From Trema orientale (lineage: Eukaryota > Streptophyta > Magnoliopsida > Rosales > Cannabaceae), in assembly GCA_002914845.1 (NCBI GenBank), contig JXTC01000015.1, positions 1,017,841 to 1,081,840 on the forward strand: a stretch of 64,000 nt of DNA. Reading direction: 5' to 3'. Numbering within the stretch: the stretch's first letter is position 1; each line of letters starts with the position of its first letter. The notes below the pieces were generated by a model. That model did no database searches. It was not told the DNA's origin and was given only the letters and a program-made list of their open reading frames with translations. The translations under genes and the position numbers were made by a program. Shown piece by piece: positions 24,001 through 43,677 of the stretch.

Positions 24001-25876
24001 ATGGAGTTAAGGAGAATGCCATGGTCCCCTATGAGACATTGCATTAAAAGCAAAATGAATTCGTGTTATCTTATAGCGGTGGCATGGCAAGCAACTCTAT
24101 ATATTAAATTAAAAATATATCATTGTAATATTAGGGAGTACTGTAATTCCTTTGTATTAAAAAAAAAGTAAATGAGTAAATGTAATTCTTATTTTTTTTA
24201 AGGTTCTACGTATTTAATTCATTTTTTTAAATTAAAAATGTATTATAAAATATAAGGTGTTTTAGTTTATTGTAATTAAGTTAACAAAGTCCACCATCCC
24301 CCTAAAAAGGGAAAATATGAGTCTTGAGCTGTTGACAACTATTCAGGTTCAGACCCCGAAATAACTTGTATGGTTTATTATTAGTTTGACATTGACTTTA
24401 CTATAAGCGCACATAATATGCCTTAAAAATACTTATTGTTGTCATTATTCATATTTTCTTAACTAAATCATTTTTAATTTAATTATGAATCCATTTTTTT
24501 ATTGTCTTATCTTTTTAATTTAATTTGATCAATTTTTTTGAGGGATTAATTTAATCAAATTTATTATGAATGATCCTTTCCAAAAAAAAAAAAATGAATG
24601 AAATGTTTTTTTTTAATTACAATTTCCTTTTTTGGGCTCTGTAAGTATAGGATGTGATTTTGTTACATACATATTCATTACTAATACAATAAGACACTAA
24701 TTACTAGGAGATTCCAACAACATAGAGAAATAATCGAACAAGATAATAAAAACTATAATCGAAAAAGATTTAAAAAAAAAAACACTAGTGGATGAATCAA
24801 AATTAAAAAGTTGTGAAATGAGAATGGCAATAGTAAAATCAATAGTGGAATGCTATTAAAAAGAATCCAACTCCTTGTTAACAATACTCTACAATTTCCA
24901 TATGCATCAGATCACAATAGAAATTTCTTTTCTTATAATTTCTCAATTCATTATAGTCTATCGATTACATATATTTGCCCCAAAAAAAAAGTTATTTTTC
25001 TCAAATGGTAGAGAATTAGATTTTTCCCCCTTTTAATTAGACATTTTTTACAAGGGATTTATAAATCCGTATGGCCTATTTTTGACTTCTGATAACATCA
25101 GACGATAAAATTAAACTTTATTTTTTCTTTGAAAGAAAAAAAAAAAAGAAATTACCTCACATATTATATATGATATAATCATTATCAGCTAAAAGCACGA
25201 GGCTACCTAAGTCGAAGTCGAAGTGACAGATGGCGCTTTCTGAAATGTGGTAGCACGAATTTAATGTACCATCTAAGGCGAGACATCACATTCTGAATCA
25301 TCAAACCATGGTCGTAAACCATCACCCACATGGAGCGCAGGTTAAGCCGCAATCATAATCATGCTTTTCCATCTGTTTATTATTTCTTATATCAAATTAA
25401 TAAATGATTTAAGAATCGAGCAACCATATAAATAATGCATAAATTTTCCATTCCGTGATCACCTAAAAATTAGCAAATAAAATAAAATAAAAAATAAATA
25501 CATCACCAATTAATTTTCTGATCTCAGATTTCTCTGTTTTTCACACCCAAAAACCCTTCCGCCCAATCACAAACCCTAAAAAATTCAATTTTTTTATTTT
25601 TAACACAAAAATTTTGTTCCCTGAAGTGGGACTTGGGATTGTTTGGGTTTCGATTTTGGTAATTTGATTTATATATTTTTTTAAAGGTCAATACAGATTT
25701 TTTTTTTCTTTTTCTTTTTTGGGGAGTTATTGAGTTTTTTCTGTGAAGTACGTTTCAGAAAAGGAGGAAGCTTTTCTCTGATTCAGTGTGATTCTGGGCT
25801 TTAGGGCTAATTTGGCGAACTGGGTATTTGATTTCTTGGGATTTAAGTTAGTGGGTATTGATCTGAAAAATCGTAA

Positions 25877-25940
25877 ATGAGAGGTTTGGGCGGGAGATGA
25901 GAGGAGGGGCTCATCTGGGTTTGCACCAGTGGAGACGACA
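25877..25940 (+). promoter_or_regulatory. Two overlapping upstream ORF starts in the leader of the DUF616 gene
   Basis: An ATG at 25877 opens a 7-codon uORF ending TGA at 25898-25900. A second ATG at 25897 overlaps that stop as ATGA and opens a frame running past the main start (25941) out of frame, to 26226 in genomic sequence. If the transcript starts upstream of 25877, both would lower translation of the main frame. Confidence 0.5.
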
Positions 25941-28900
25941 ATGGCTGGAGCAGGGTCATTGGGTTTGGGGATTCGTTCAGGGAGTTATGGGTCTTTGGAT
26001 AAACAGCTACAGAATGGAGTATTGCCCATTCAAGCTTCACGTAAGCCTTCAAAGATGCTCAAGGAGAAGGAGAGGTTGTTCCATTGGATCTGCAAGTTCG
26101 CCGGCCGGAAGAAGGTCGGAATGTTGCTCCTTTGTCTCATCTCCGCCGCCGTTTTCGTCTGGGTTTTGTACGTCGGAAAAGGTTTTCACTTTCGTAGTCC
26201 TTGATTCTTTTTATCGTTCATGTTAATTTGATTCCAAAACTTCTGCTTATCAAGTTAGTTTTGGGCCTTTTGGCATTATGAAAGTGATCTAATTAGCTTT
26301 GACTTAATATTGTGTGTTATGGGGAATGCTGTAGTAGTATGAATTACTTGTTTTTAGTGTTGAGAAACTTCCTCATGAATGATACATGGGAGTTTGTATC
26401 TTGTCCTAATAGGTGAAGATTCACAAGAAGGTGACCACGTCCGGGCCATTGCTATGAACAATTCGATGGCTTTAAGTTTTGTTGAATCTCCGCCCCCGTA
26501 TGGAGGGCAAACCAACAACATCACGTCTTCACTGGATATCCCTCCGAGTTTGGTGTTGCCGCCGCCCCCTCCTGCTGTTTTTCTGGGCTATACTCTGCCT
26601 CCAGGACATCCTTGTAATAGTTTCACTTTGCCTCCCCCACCAGCAGATAAGAAAAGAACTGGACCACGGCGTAAGTACCACTTTGCCTTTCTTGCAGTAC
26701 TAGAATTCTTATTTTCAATATCTTTATTTTGCTAGGCATTTTGCAATTGATACATAATAATCAGTTATGTACAATTAGTTCCTTGCTTGCCGAGTCTAGA
26801 TGGCAAGGACACCTGAGTACTAAGCTGCACTTGATAATGCTGTGCTGTGGCCCAAATGATGTTGCTGAATCTTTCGTTTTTCTTGCTTGTTTTATCAGCT
26901 TGTCCGGTGTGTTATCTTCCGGTGGAGGAAGCCGTAGCCTTAATGCCAAAGGTCCCTTCACCTTCACCAGTTCTTAAGAATTTGACTTACATTTATGAAG
27001 ACAATTTATCTAGAGAGACAGAATTTGGGGGCTCAGAGTTTGGCGGGTATCCTACTTTGGCACAGAGGACTGATTCTTATGATATAAGAGAGTTGATGAG
27101 TATGCATTGTGGGTATGTTTTGTTTTTTTTTTTTCTTTTTCTTTCTGCCTCCTCTCTTCCTCTCATATGGAAATTTAGTCTTTTCTCAAAGAAGATTTAC
27201 ATGATTTTTCTTTGTACAATTCATTTTAAAAAAATAATAGTAATAGTAATACATATACGTGGTAAAGAATGACTTTGTGAACTTGATATGTGTGTTTGGC
27301 ATTAATCAGATTTGTCAGAGGAATTAAACCTGGCCGCAATACAGGATTTGATATTGATGACACTGACCTCCTTGCTATGGATCAGTGTCAGGGTGTTGTT
27401 GTTGCATCAGCTATATTTGGTAATTTTCTGTCTGATTTGGTTTCAACCTATTATATGTAGCCAATTCCAATGGCTTATTATATATATATCCATTTTCTTT
27501 AGGAAATTTTGATGATATAAACCAGCCAAAGAACATTAGTGATTATTCCAAGGAGACAGTTTGCTTCTTCATGTTCATAGATGAAGTGACAGAAGCTTAT
27601 GTGAAGAGTGCTGGTACCATGGACAGCAGCAGGAAAATTGGGGTATGGAGAGTTGTTGTTGTTCGTAACCTTCCGTATACGGATGGTAGGCGTACGGGGA
27701 AGGTAGGATTTTGTTAATCTTTGCCGAGGTACATTATTTTCTTTCTACTGACATTTCAAGAGGGAAAAAATAAGAAAGAAGAGAGAGACAGAGAGATAGG
27801 CTGTTTAAGCTACAAATGAACAATGCCTTCACACGACAAACTTATTCTGTTATGCGTGATTTCATCATTGTTGAACTTCTAGGATCAGTTTAGCTTAAAA
27901 ATGTTGTGTAAGTTTCTTTTTGTACAAGGAATGATTTTTAGCTTAAAGCATGGGATATTTGGTTACTATTTCAAGTAGGATTTACAGGGCACATAGAAGT
28001 GCAGCATTCGTGTTTATATGTTATATACGTTGATTTCCCATTTGTTCTCAATGAAACTATTCTGTTTACAGGTTCCTAAGCTTCTAATGCATAGACTGTT
28101 TCCCAATGCTCGCTTTTCCTTGTGGGTTGATGGAAAGCTTGAGCTCGTGGTGGATCCATATCAAGTTCTTGAAAGGTATGTTTCGTTTCATTCTTTCAAT
28201 TCTTTCCAAAGGATAGTAGTTAGATACCTTTTTACAAATGCACTTTGCAAGTTCAACAATTTTTTTCTTTTTTTAAAGGGCTTTGTTATGTATGAAGAAA
28301 TCTTGATCTTCTTAAAATGTTGAAGAAGATTAACTTCGTGTACTTTAAGGATTAGTGGTTGGTCCTGAGAGGATGCCAATTGTAAACTTTTACATACCTT
28401 TTCTCCATATACCTCATTACGGTGAATTGCATCCCTGGGTGTCAGATAGTATTAGGTTTGAATTCAAAATACTTGTTACATGCGCTATATGATGCAAATG
28501 AAGATAACTAATTAACATTGTTTGCAGGTTGTGCTTCAGATTATTACTTCCTATCTCCAAAACCTTGCATAGAAGATATAAGTGAACCACCTAAATCTCA
28601 GCAATAAGTGTTATCCTAGGGATATTAAAATTTTAGCCTCTCGGTACTTATCTTCTTATGTTCTGCAATATACCCTTACCTGGTGGCTCCTGACCTTAGA
28701 TTTACTTCTTTTTGTAGGAGGCTTATTTGAATATTGTGTCATATTGTGTGTGGGTAAAGACCAAAGAGATGATGTACTTAACATGATAATATCCATGTTT
28801 TTTGGTTTTTCTTTATTTCTAGCTGGATCTGTTCTTTTGATGCAACCAATGAAGGGTTGCACTCTTCCAACATACAGATAAGAGTAGAATTCACATATGC

Positions 28901-30237
28901 ACCCTTCAAAAGGATGAGGGCTGTGGTTTCAGCTAGCTGTATGTTTATTTTTTTGTTCCTAACATCATTGTTTTGGCACCTTAACCCTTTGTTGTCGTTG
29001 GTATTCTATTTCAGGTTCTTGTGGAGGAAGAATGTAACTTTTGCAATTTCTAGACATTATAAACGCTTTGATGTGTTTCTTGAAGCTGAGGCAAATAAAG
29101 CTGCTGGAAAGTACAACAATGCCTCCATCGACTTCCAGATTGATTTCTACAAAAAGGAGGGTTTGACCCCATATACTGTGGAAAAGCTTCCCATTACAAG
29201 TGGTTGGTGCCAGCTTCTTCTTTTTTTTTTTTTTTTTGCGTATTTCAATTTGATTAAGTTTTCTTTTATATTGGTGATTTGCAGATGTTCCTGAAGGATG
29301 TGTTATAATAAGGGAGCATATTCCTATCAGCAACCTATTTACTTGTCTTTGGTTCAATGAGGTTGATCGATTTACTTCCAGGGACCAAATTAGTTTTTCC
29401 ACTGTCAGGGACAAGATCAGGGCCAAAACAAATTACACTATCAATATGTTCCTGGATTGTGAAAGGCGCAACTTTGTTGTTCAGGTAATTATGTTATTGA
29501 AATGGATCTTATCTTTATATGTTCATGCGATAAGATAGTATTTAAACAAGGGGGCACTGATATTTGGATAAGTTGGTGGTATGTTTTGACAAGATTTTTG
29601 CTTACTTGCTTTAAATAATTTGTTGTTACAAATATGATTTTCTTTTTCTGCCAAGATGTTAAATGTATATGCTGGAATTCCTTTGCGTCATTATGTTTTG
29701 TATGTTTTTAGGATGTTTTTCTCTTACAGTTTAGTGGTTTTGTTAACTATGGCACTGACCATTCTTGCTTTATTTCTTTCTTCCCTTTGCAATGCTTGAA
29801 CCTTGAAGATTTTCCACTCATAATACCTCGGGATTAATTTGATTTTCGAAAGTCACATATGTGGTTTAGTTTCAGTGGGATTAATGTTTAGTGTTGAGTA
29901 GACCTTCAAATGCATCATGGAGTAGTAGTTGACATTTTTCTCTTTGGTTTTTGGCTGCCTACAGAAATATCATAGAGAGGTACTGGAGCATCTATTGGCT
30001 GCTCATGCACCTCCTCCACCAATACCAATACCTCAACCACCCCCGCCCCCACCATCACCACCTCCACCGGCTCCGATCAATGAACCGCCAATGACATCAT
30101 TACTCGAAACATCCTCAGGTAGGGTTGTAAATGCCCCAGTTCGGAGGGTCACGACACGGCGTGGGAGAGATCGGCGATCCGGTTCTAGACGCCACCGAAA
30201 AGTTGCCACTGGTGGTAGGGAGATGGATTCCAGTTAA
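25941..30237 (+). CDS. TOD1/MUCI70-family (DUF616) glycosyltransferase-like membrane protein
   Basis: Exons 25941-26181, 26413-26670, 26899-27112, 27310-27419, 27503-27702, 28072-28175, 29015-29202, 29285-29484 and 29965-30237 join in frame to 595 residues; all introns are GT-AG. The start is the first in-frame ATG; an upstream GTG in the same frame is ignored. A short basic N-terminus and a single signal-anchor helix (about 58-78) give type II topology, as in Golgi glycosyltransferases. A proline-rich stem follows, then the DUF616 domain, with CPVCYLPVEEA, the GFVRGIKPGR block, VVVASAIFGNFDDI, FFMFIDEVTE, GVWRVVVVRNLPYTDGR, KLLMHRLFPNARFSLWVDGK and FLWRKNVTFAISRHYKRFDV. The D-x-D-like and WVDGK segments are plausible nucleotide-sugar or metal-binding sites, which is inference. 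The C-terminus has a run of prolines and an Arg-rich tail. Family members include MUCI70 (pectin/mucilage synthesis) and TOD1 (reported ceramidase); this protein recalls the uncharacterised Arabidopsis At1g53040/At4g09630 branch. Confidence 0.9.
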
Positions 30238-30672
30238 AAAAGTTTTGTTCAAGCAAATTACATTAATTTTTTGTTTTTCCCCCCTCGCCCTTGTGAAACC
30301 ATTCGTTTTGGGGGGGGCTTGGAGGAGTCATGCAAGATGAGTGAGTGTTGTTAGTTCCGCTTCCACACGGAACACACGGTTTCTCATTCTTTTTCAACTT
30401 TGGAAAATTTGTCAGTTTTACTCATTTTTTCTTGTATATATATTATATGGTATATTTCCTAATAAATTATAGTTATAATATGGGTCGCTACCTAAAGGTG
30501 TCATGTGGTGGCCCATTTTGTTGTTCCAGTGTCATTCATACCATCCATTGTATTGGACCTCCCAAGTTATAAAGCTATCTAATTATTCACGTTCTTTGAA
30601 AATGAATAAAGTTTGAAGTTATTATTTGAAGATGTGCATTTCCCCTTGTTTCTATTCTTATTATTTTTAACC
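30238..30672. other. 3' flank of the DUF616 gene
   Basis: Likely 3' untranslated region, with AATAAA-like sequences near 30460 and 30604, then spacer. No gene is seen. Confidence 0.5.
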
Positions 30673-31079
30673 ATTGCTATGTTTAGTAGAGGGGATTTTT
30701 GGAGGGATGGAGAGGGGTGGAGGGAGAGAGATGAAGGGAAAGCTACAATCTTGTGTTTGGTAGGAGGGAGAGAAAGAGGGAGAGGAGAAGTGGAGGGCCC
30801 TCTCCCTCCAAGCCCACAAAAATTCATTCTCCCAAATTGGAAGGATTAAAGAAAATTGAAAAGAAAAAAACATGAATTATCAAATTTACCTATCAAGTTA
30901 ATCAATTTTAAAAAGATAAAATAGATAATATGATAATTTTACAAATAAATACTCTTCGTCCTTCTTATTTTACATCTTTTCTATCAAACAATTCAAGGGA
31001 TTATTACTCTCCTCTCTCTCCTTTATATTCATTTTCCTTATTACACTCTCCATCCTTCTCTCTTACCAAACATAGCCAA
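30673..31079. mobile_element. MITE with about 25-bp or longer terminal inverted repeats
   Basis: The left end gctatgtttagtagag (30676) and the right end accaaacatagcc (to 31077) are inverse copies. The similarity continues inward as a purine-rich arm (ggagggatggagagggg) against a pyrimidine-rich one (ctccatccttctctc). The interior is AT-rich. Size is about 400 bases. The ends resemble the ggctatgtttggt family seen in many plants. No clear target-site duplication was found. Confidence 0.65.
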
Positions 31080-31889
31080 AGTAAGAAGGGGTACGCCGGA
31101 TAGTGTGAGGACACCAACCGAATTCATTTTTTTAACCTGAAAAAAGAAGTAAGACCATTCTGATTATAATTTGTGATTAAAAATTATGCCATGTTATTTG
31201 TTAATGCTGATGCTAAATATTCAGTAGAGGTGACATTTGTAATATTCAATTGACGTGTCTCCTCACCCTCCTATATCTATTTATGTATGATGCTAAACCA
31301 TCCTACATTTTAACATTTTTTGTTACACCGGTACCCAAAAAATAGTAATTAAAAAAAAAGTTCAAATACAGGTGACGTTTCAAAACGAATCTGTCGGCAC
31401 TACTAGATGCGTGCCACGTGTCTAATGCATGGGACAGTGTCTCCACTCCATCCTCCAATAGGCCAATACGTGTATGAGCTATTTACGCCGGTCCCACTAG
31501 ATTCCCAAATCCTTATCTTGAAGTTGAAATTGAATCTCTTTACCACAGAGGCCTAAGACCTTTACCACTTGGATTTGGATCATCAGTTCCAATGTTAATC
31601 CCTCTTCTCTTACACCCATAAATATAATAATAATAATACTCTCTCTCTAATAAGATTCTCTCCAACCCAAAATAAAATAAAAAAAATACACCCAATTTCC
31701 ATTACATAAATAACAAAAAAAAAAAAAAAATGTTGAGAGTGGGTTTATGTGCTTATACATGGCGACACTACTAGTACTAGTACAGTACGAATATAGAAAT
31801 AACAGTGTTAATTAATAATAGAACCCAACCCAATTGAGGAATTGAGGCGTACGGATCACCCCAAAAAAAAAAAGAAAGAGAAAAAAAAA
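31080..31889. other. Spacer and leader of the small membrane protein gene
   Basis: AT-rich. It contains ATAAATA at about 31618, then CT-rich sequence and a purine-rich leader just before the ATG. It probably holds the promoter of the following gene. Confidence 0.4.
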
Positions 31890-32336
31890 ATGGGTTCGTC
31901 TTCGTCTTCATGGACGTTCTTCGTGATCTGCCTTCTCCACTCTCTGATCGCGACGAGCTGTGGGGCCCTGATGATGTTCTACATGAAGGAAGTCTACGCC
32001 CTAGGGCACGGGAACGCGGCCGCCATCAGGCTGCTGGGGTCCACGCCCCACGACCAGCTCCTGATCCGGACCTCCGACTCCTTCTCCGGGTTGCTCCTCG
32101 TCGCGATCGGGTTCCTCCTCTTCATGGTCGCCTTCGTCAGGGACAGGGAGTTCCAGGCCTTCTTCGCCAAGGGCTGTACGGTCCTCCACGTCTTCATGGC
32201 CCTCTGGAGGATCTACTTCGAGCGCAGGGTTGAGGACCTCGCCTGGGACTGGATGAGGCAGACAGTTGGCGACGTCCTATTGGCCCTCTCCTGGGTTTTC
32301 TTCCTCGTTTATTCCTGGAGAGAAAAATACGACTGA
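31890..32336 (+). CDS. Small plant-specific four-helix membrane protein of unknown function
   Basis: An intronless frame of 148 residues. I chose the ATG at 31890, which follows an A-rich leader; an in-frame upstream extension is purely lysine-rich leader sequence. Four hydrophobic segments are visible at about 8-30, 65-84, 97-113 and 126-143, with a charged loop (FVRDREFQAFFAKGC) and a C-terminal SWREKYD. This resembles a conserved angiosperm family that I believe Pfam lists as DUF7865, recalled and not checked. No catalytic motif is seen, so no function is proposed. Codon use is strikingly rich in G/C at third positions, unlike the AT-rich neighbours and the other genes here. Conservation of the frame and clean hydrophobic periodicity support a real gene. 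Confidence 0.8.
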   Translation: MGSSSSSWTFFVICLLHSLIATSCGALMMFYMKEVYALGHGNAAAIRLLGSTPHDQLLIRTSDSFSGLLLVAIGFLLFMVAFVRDREFQAFFAKGCTVLHVFMALWRIYFERRVEDLAWDWMRQTVGDVLLALSWVFFLVYSWREKYD

Positions 32337-33206
32337 TTTTTCTTTTTCTTTTGCTTTTATTATTATTTTTTTTTTAAATATTGTGTTAAGATTTTTAATG
32401 TTTTTGTCAGATGGGTTTGGAATTAGTGCAGGTTTACTTGTTTAGTTATTATCTGGTTTTTACTGGGTAACCTTGTTGGCTTTTTCTTTTTTTTTTTTTT
32501 TATCATTAAACTCAATGTGCAAAGTCATCTTTTGTAGAGAATTTGCTTTCTGTGGATAATGAATTGAAAACTCATATTTACAATTACTTGTTATTATTCT
32601 ATTGTGAGGATCAAGAGTAGGTGGTACTCTTTTCCCATTTTTTGGGTTTTTGGCACTAAAGGTAGCTCAATTCTTTATGCAGTGATGATTTGGTTTCTAA
32701 ACTAAATAAATGTTCAGAAAATTTTTTGAATTAATGAATTATTGATAATAATGTCTTTTTTTTGGTTAAAATTGAAGATTTTCGTAAAAAAATAAGAGAG
32801 ATTCTCAAAGATTATAAACTTAACTGCACATTTGAAAGAAGAAATTTTTTTTTAACTGCACTATACGCACCTTTTTTTCCATCCAAACCTTTTTTTCCTT
32901 CCAATCTTTAACGATGTCAACAGTTTTTGATAAAAAAATATCTTTATTGTCATTAATTGATTAATTTAGACTTTTTTTGGATATTTATTTAATTTAGGGG
33001 GGAAATGATCACTGATTAAAAAATAAATTCATGGACCAATTGTGCTAAACCTCCCCTTTATTAATGACTCCCCTTTATTAATGAGATTCACTTATGGAGA
33101 CTTACTCTGGACCATACTCGCTCACGAACTCATTCAGTCACCCAATCACTTGAGGTCAACCGACTCTTGTAGCCATTATATGATTTTTACCTTCACTAAT
33201 GTCAGT
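32337..33206. other. Spacer between convergent genes
   Basis: 3' flank of the small membrane protein gene, then AT-rich sequence with several T runs. No gene is supported. Confidence 0.45.
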
Positions 33207-33330
33207 CACATCATACGTAACGAATATTGATTAGTTGATCGTATCCCAGTCGCTCATTCTAAGCTACACATCATACGTAACGAATATTGATTAGTTGATC
33301 GTATCCCAGTCGCTCATTCTAAGCTACACA
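33207..33330. repeat. Perfect 60-bp tandem duplication
   Basis: Copies at 33207-33266 and 33267-33326 are identical at every base, with four bases of a third copy. The unit contains catcatacgtaacgaatatt and then a ccagtcgctcattc segment. It lies in noncoding sequence about 0.5 kb beyond the 3' end of NSF. Confidence 0.95.
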
Positions 33331-33844
33331 ATAAATAACTTTGATGTTTCCATTTTCTGATACAAATTTGAAACAGTCTGGTAGCTGGTGACCAGTGGTT
33401 TGAAATCCAAATTTTGGACAGAGCCTACTCATCAGCGTCTCTTCCGACACAAAATTAAGGGCAGCGTGCCATGTGTTCTTATCAATAGCGTCGAAATGGA
33501 CATTTAACATGACGCAAACGGGATAGACGCGATGTCATGTCTGCTGTGTGCTGCTATTATACTTCTAATAAAGACTTGATGAATTGAGTATAATCAAATT
33601 CAAAGGCAACTAAGGCCTTCTCTCAAAATGGATAAGCACTCGAGACGTCAAACTACTCAATACATCGACAACTCCATCAACCAATCAAATAATAAGGCTA
33701 AATAATAACGATGGAAACAAAATTCGATCCCAGAAAAAAACTTAAAAAGATAAAAAATTGAGGATCGGATTACATATAAATACAAAAGACTCGAGTAAGA
33801 ATATCATAGTATATCAGTATCAACTCTTAAAAATTGCATAGAAA
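33331..33844. other. 3' flank of NSF
   Basis: Probably contains the NSF 3' untranslated region on the minus strand, immediately below the stop at 33845. No other gene is visible. Confidence 0.45.
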
Positions 33845-41712
<7,868 letters not shown>

Positions 41713-42248
41713 TTTTCTCAGACGCTGAGATCCGTGTCTTTGCTTTTGCTTTTGCTTTGCTTCGAAGGAAATGGCAATGTTTGAGAATCAACTTTGAGTT
41801 TCCGCGGGGTTTGGGCTTTTTTGTTCGGGTCGGGTGCACGCGGGAGACTTTTCGTTGGGTGTAAAATAGGCCCAAATAAAAGCCCAATGAATCTGACTTT
41901 TGCCCCGGTTCGAAGCCAGGGCCTTAGTGTTTCGGGCCTCTCAAGCCCGTGTACAATAAACGACATGTCGTTTATATAGTCGAACTCCAATTTTCTAATT
42001 TAAACTAATTTGGGATATTTGCAAAAATGATCTATCTACGTAGCAATTTTAGTACGAGGTCTAGCTTTTTAAGCTGTAAAATAATCGATAACTTGGTTAC
42101 GAAGAATTAATTTATTAATCTCTAATCAAATGTGTTGAGTAGTTCAACAAACTAATTGAATATCGTCAAACCATAAAGTTTCGATTTGATAACATGTTGA
42201 GACTAACAATATCAAGTTGTACTGAACACAGTGCATTATATACTTTAA
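41713..42248. other. Divergent promoter region, NSF side
   Basis: A relatively GC-rich 200 bases next to the NSF start, containing cgacatgtcg near 41962, then AT-rich sequence. It probably carries the NSF promoter and leader. Confidence 0.4.
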
Positions 42249-42581
42249 ACAAGTTTGTAACTTTTTTTTTTGATAAATGGTACCGAGAGGAGGACCCTCT
42301 GGTATTTATTAATAAATTAAAATAAAAGGAATTACAGAGGTGGAAAAGTTACACAGCTCAAGCAAAGGAGGAAATGAAGAACTACCAAACAATACTGCTA
42401 AATCCCAGGAGAAATCAAATAGTACTGCCGAAACAATACTACTGATACAACCTCCCAACAATGCCTCATTAAAAACTTTTTTGTGTAAAACCCAGTAGAA
42501 AAAAGCACAAAAAGGGAAAAAGAGCACATTGTTTTACACAAGGGACGATTAACAAAAACGGAAATTACAAGTTTGTAACTT
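42249..42581 (-). mobile_element. Retroposon tail (probably L1 3' end) with perfect target-site duplication
   Basis: The insert at 42264-42566 is bounded by acaagtttgtaactt at 42249-42263 and 42567-42581, a perfect 15-base match. On the minus strand it ends in a poly(A) run, seen as T from 42262 on the plus strand, after ATTAATAAATACCAGAGGG. It has no coding sequence. It most resembles the 3' untranslated tail of a 5'-truncated plant L1, although a SINE-like or retroposed transcript cannot be excluded. The unchanged duplication implies a recent insertion. Confidence 0.8.
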
Positions 42582-43677
42582 AAATAAACTAATTACACAA
42601 TAACAATATTAACAAGACTAGTTACTGAAGAAGCTCATTTGCAAAGAAGTCTGATTTCATAATCATGAATTATAAAGTCTTGTTCCACCATTTCATTTTA
42701 TTTTAACTTCATCGTTTAAAACTTCTTTGATTCTTTCCACAAAATTTGCCCAATCTATAATATTGATAAGTAGCTCATGCGAATCCCATGGTGCTTAATA
42801 AATTGGAGGTATATATGAGCAGAATTTATAGTATTTTCATGCACCTTGTTAATTAAACCTAAATGTCGTTTCAAAAATTATAAATTAAAAAAGAAAAAGA
42901 GAACATATTACAAATAAACGACGAACGATATTTGGGGTTACCTAACTAAACGATACCAAAACTTTTGACACACCATAAAACAAACGTTGAACACTTGTCG
43001 TTTTGTAATAAAAAAGAGAAACCGGATATCTTTTTCTACCACTCAAACGATAGCAAGGAAAAATCGATTCGTCGTTTCATCGAAAATTACAATTTATATA
43101 AAAACAAAACAAAATCAAATAGCTCTTTTTAAGAAAAACCTCTCTCTCTCTCGTGTTTTTTTTTTTTTTTTTTTCAAACGATTAAATCCTTTCTTTCTTT
43201 TGTTTATTACGATTACTTGTTGTTGCTTGGTAAATTTTATTATCTTAAGAGCTGTTTGTTAAACATTTCTCGAAAATCCAAGTACATGCATTAAAGAAGA
43301 ACAAAAATTATATTTACTAAAGATTGTTTTTTTTTTTTTTGGGTAAAATTTACAAAAGATGGTTAAGAAGCTCATTTCGTATAAAAAAGAAAAAATTTAA
43401 AACCACAAGACTTAAAATATGATGTGATCCGATTTTGTAATAAAATGTGATTAAAAACCATATCATATTATTTACTGCTAAGCCAAGGCCAAGCTACTTA
43501 ATTTTGATCAAAATAAAACTAATTGCAAAAAAAAAAAAAAAAAGAATCCGGAAAGGCAGACCGAGACATGGGCCAGCAACGACATCAACCAAAACCCACG
43601 AGTAGCTAAAACCCTAGCTAACAGGACGAGCTCCGACGCCCAAAATCTGGAACCGAAGGTGAGAATCACGCGCTGCC
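42582..43677. other. Divergent promoter region, NFD1 side
   Basis: AT-rich, with T and A runs. The last 130 bases are GC-richer and form the likely NFD1 leader. No gene is supported. Confidence 0.45.

Larger units (their letters stand above)
17886..25550. other. Large gene-poor AT-rich spacer
   Basis: No supported gene. Open frames at about 19.8, 21.7 and 23.5 kb are AT-rich and show no recognisable domain. The stretch contains the inverted-repeat elements listed separately near 18.1 and 20.5 kb and a 31-bp tandem duplication (18461-18522). The last 300-400 bases before 25.55 kb are likely promoter of the downstream glycosyltransferase-like gene. Confidence 0.5.

Noticed and set aside
41905-41920. 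ggttcgaagcc resembling a tRNA B box
   Set aside because: No A box or cloverleaf can be formed around it on either strand; it is single-copy promoter-proximal sequence.
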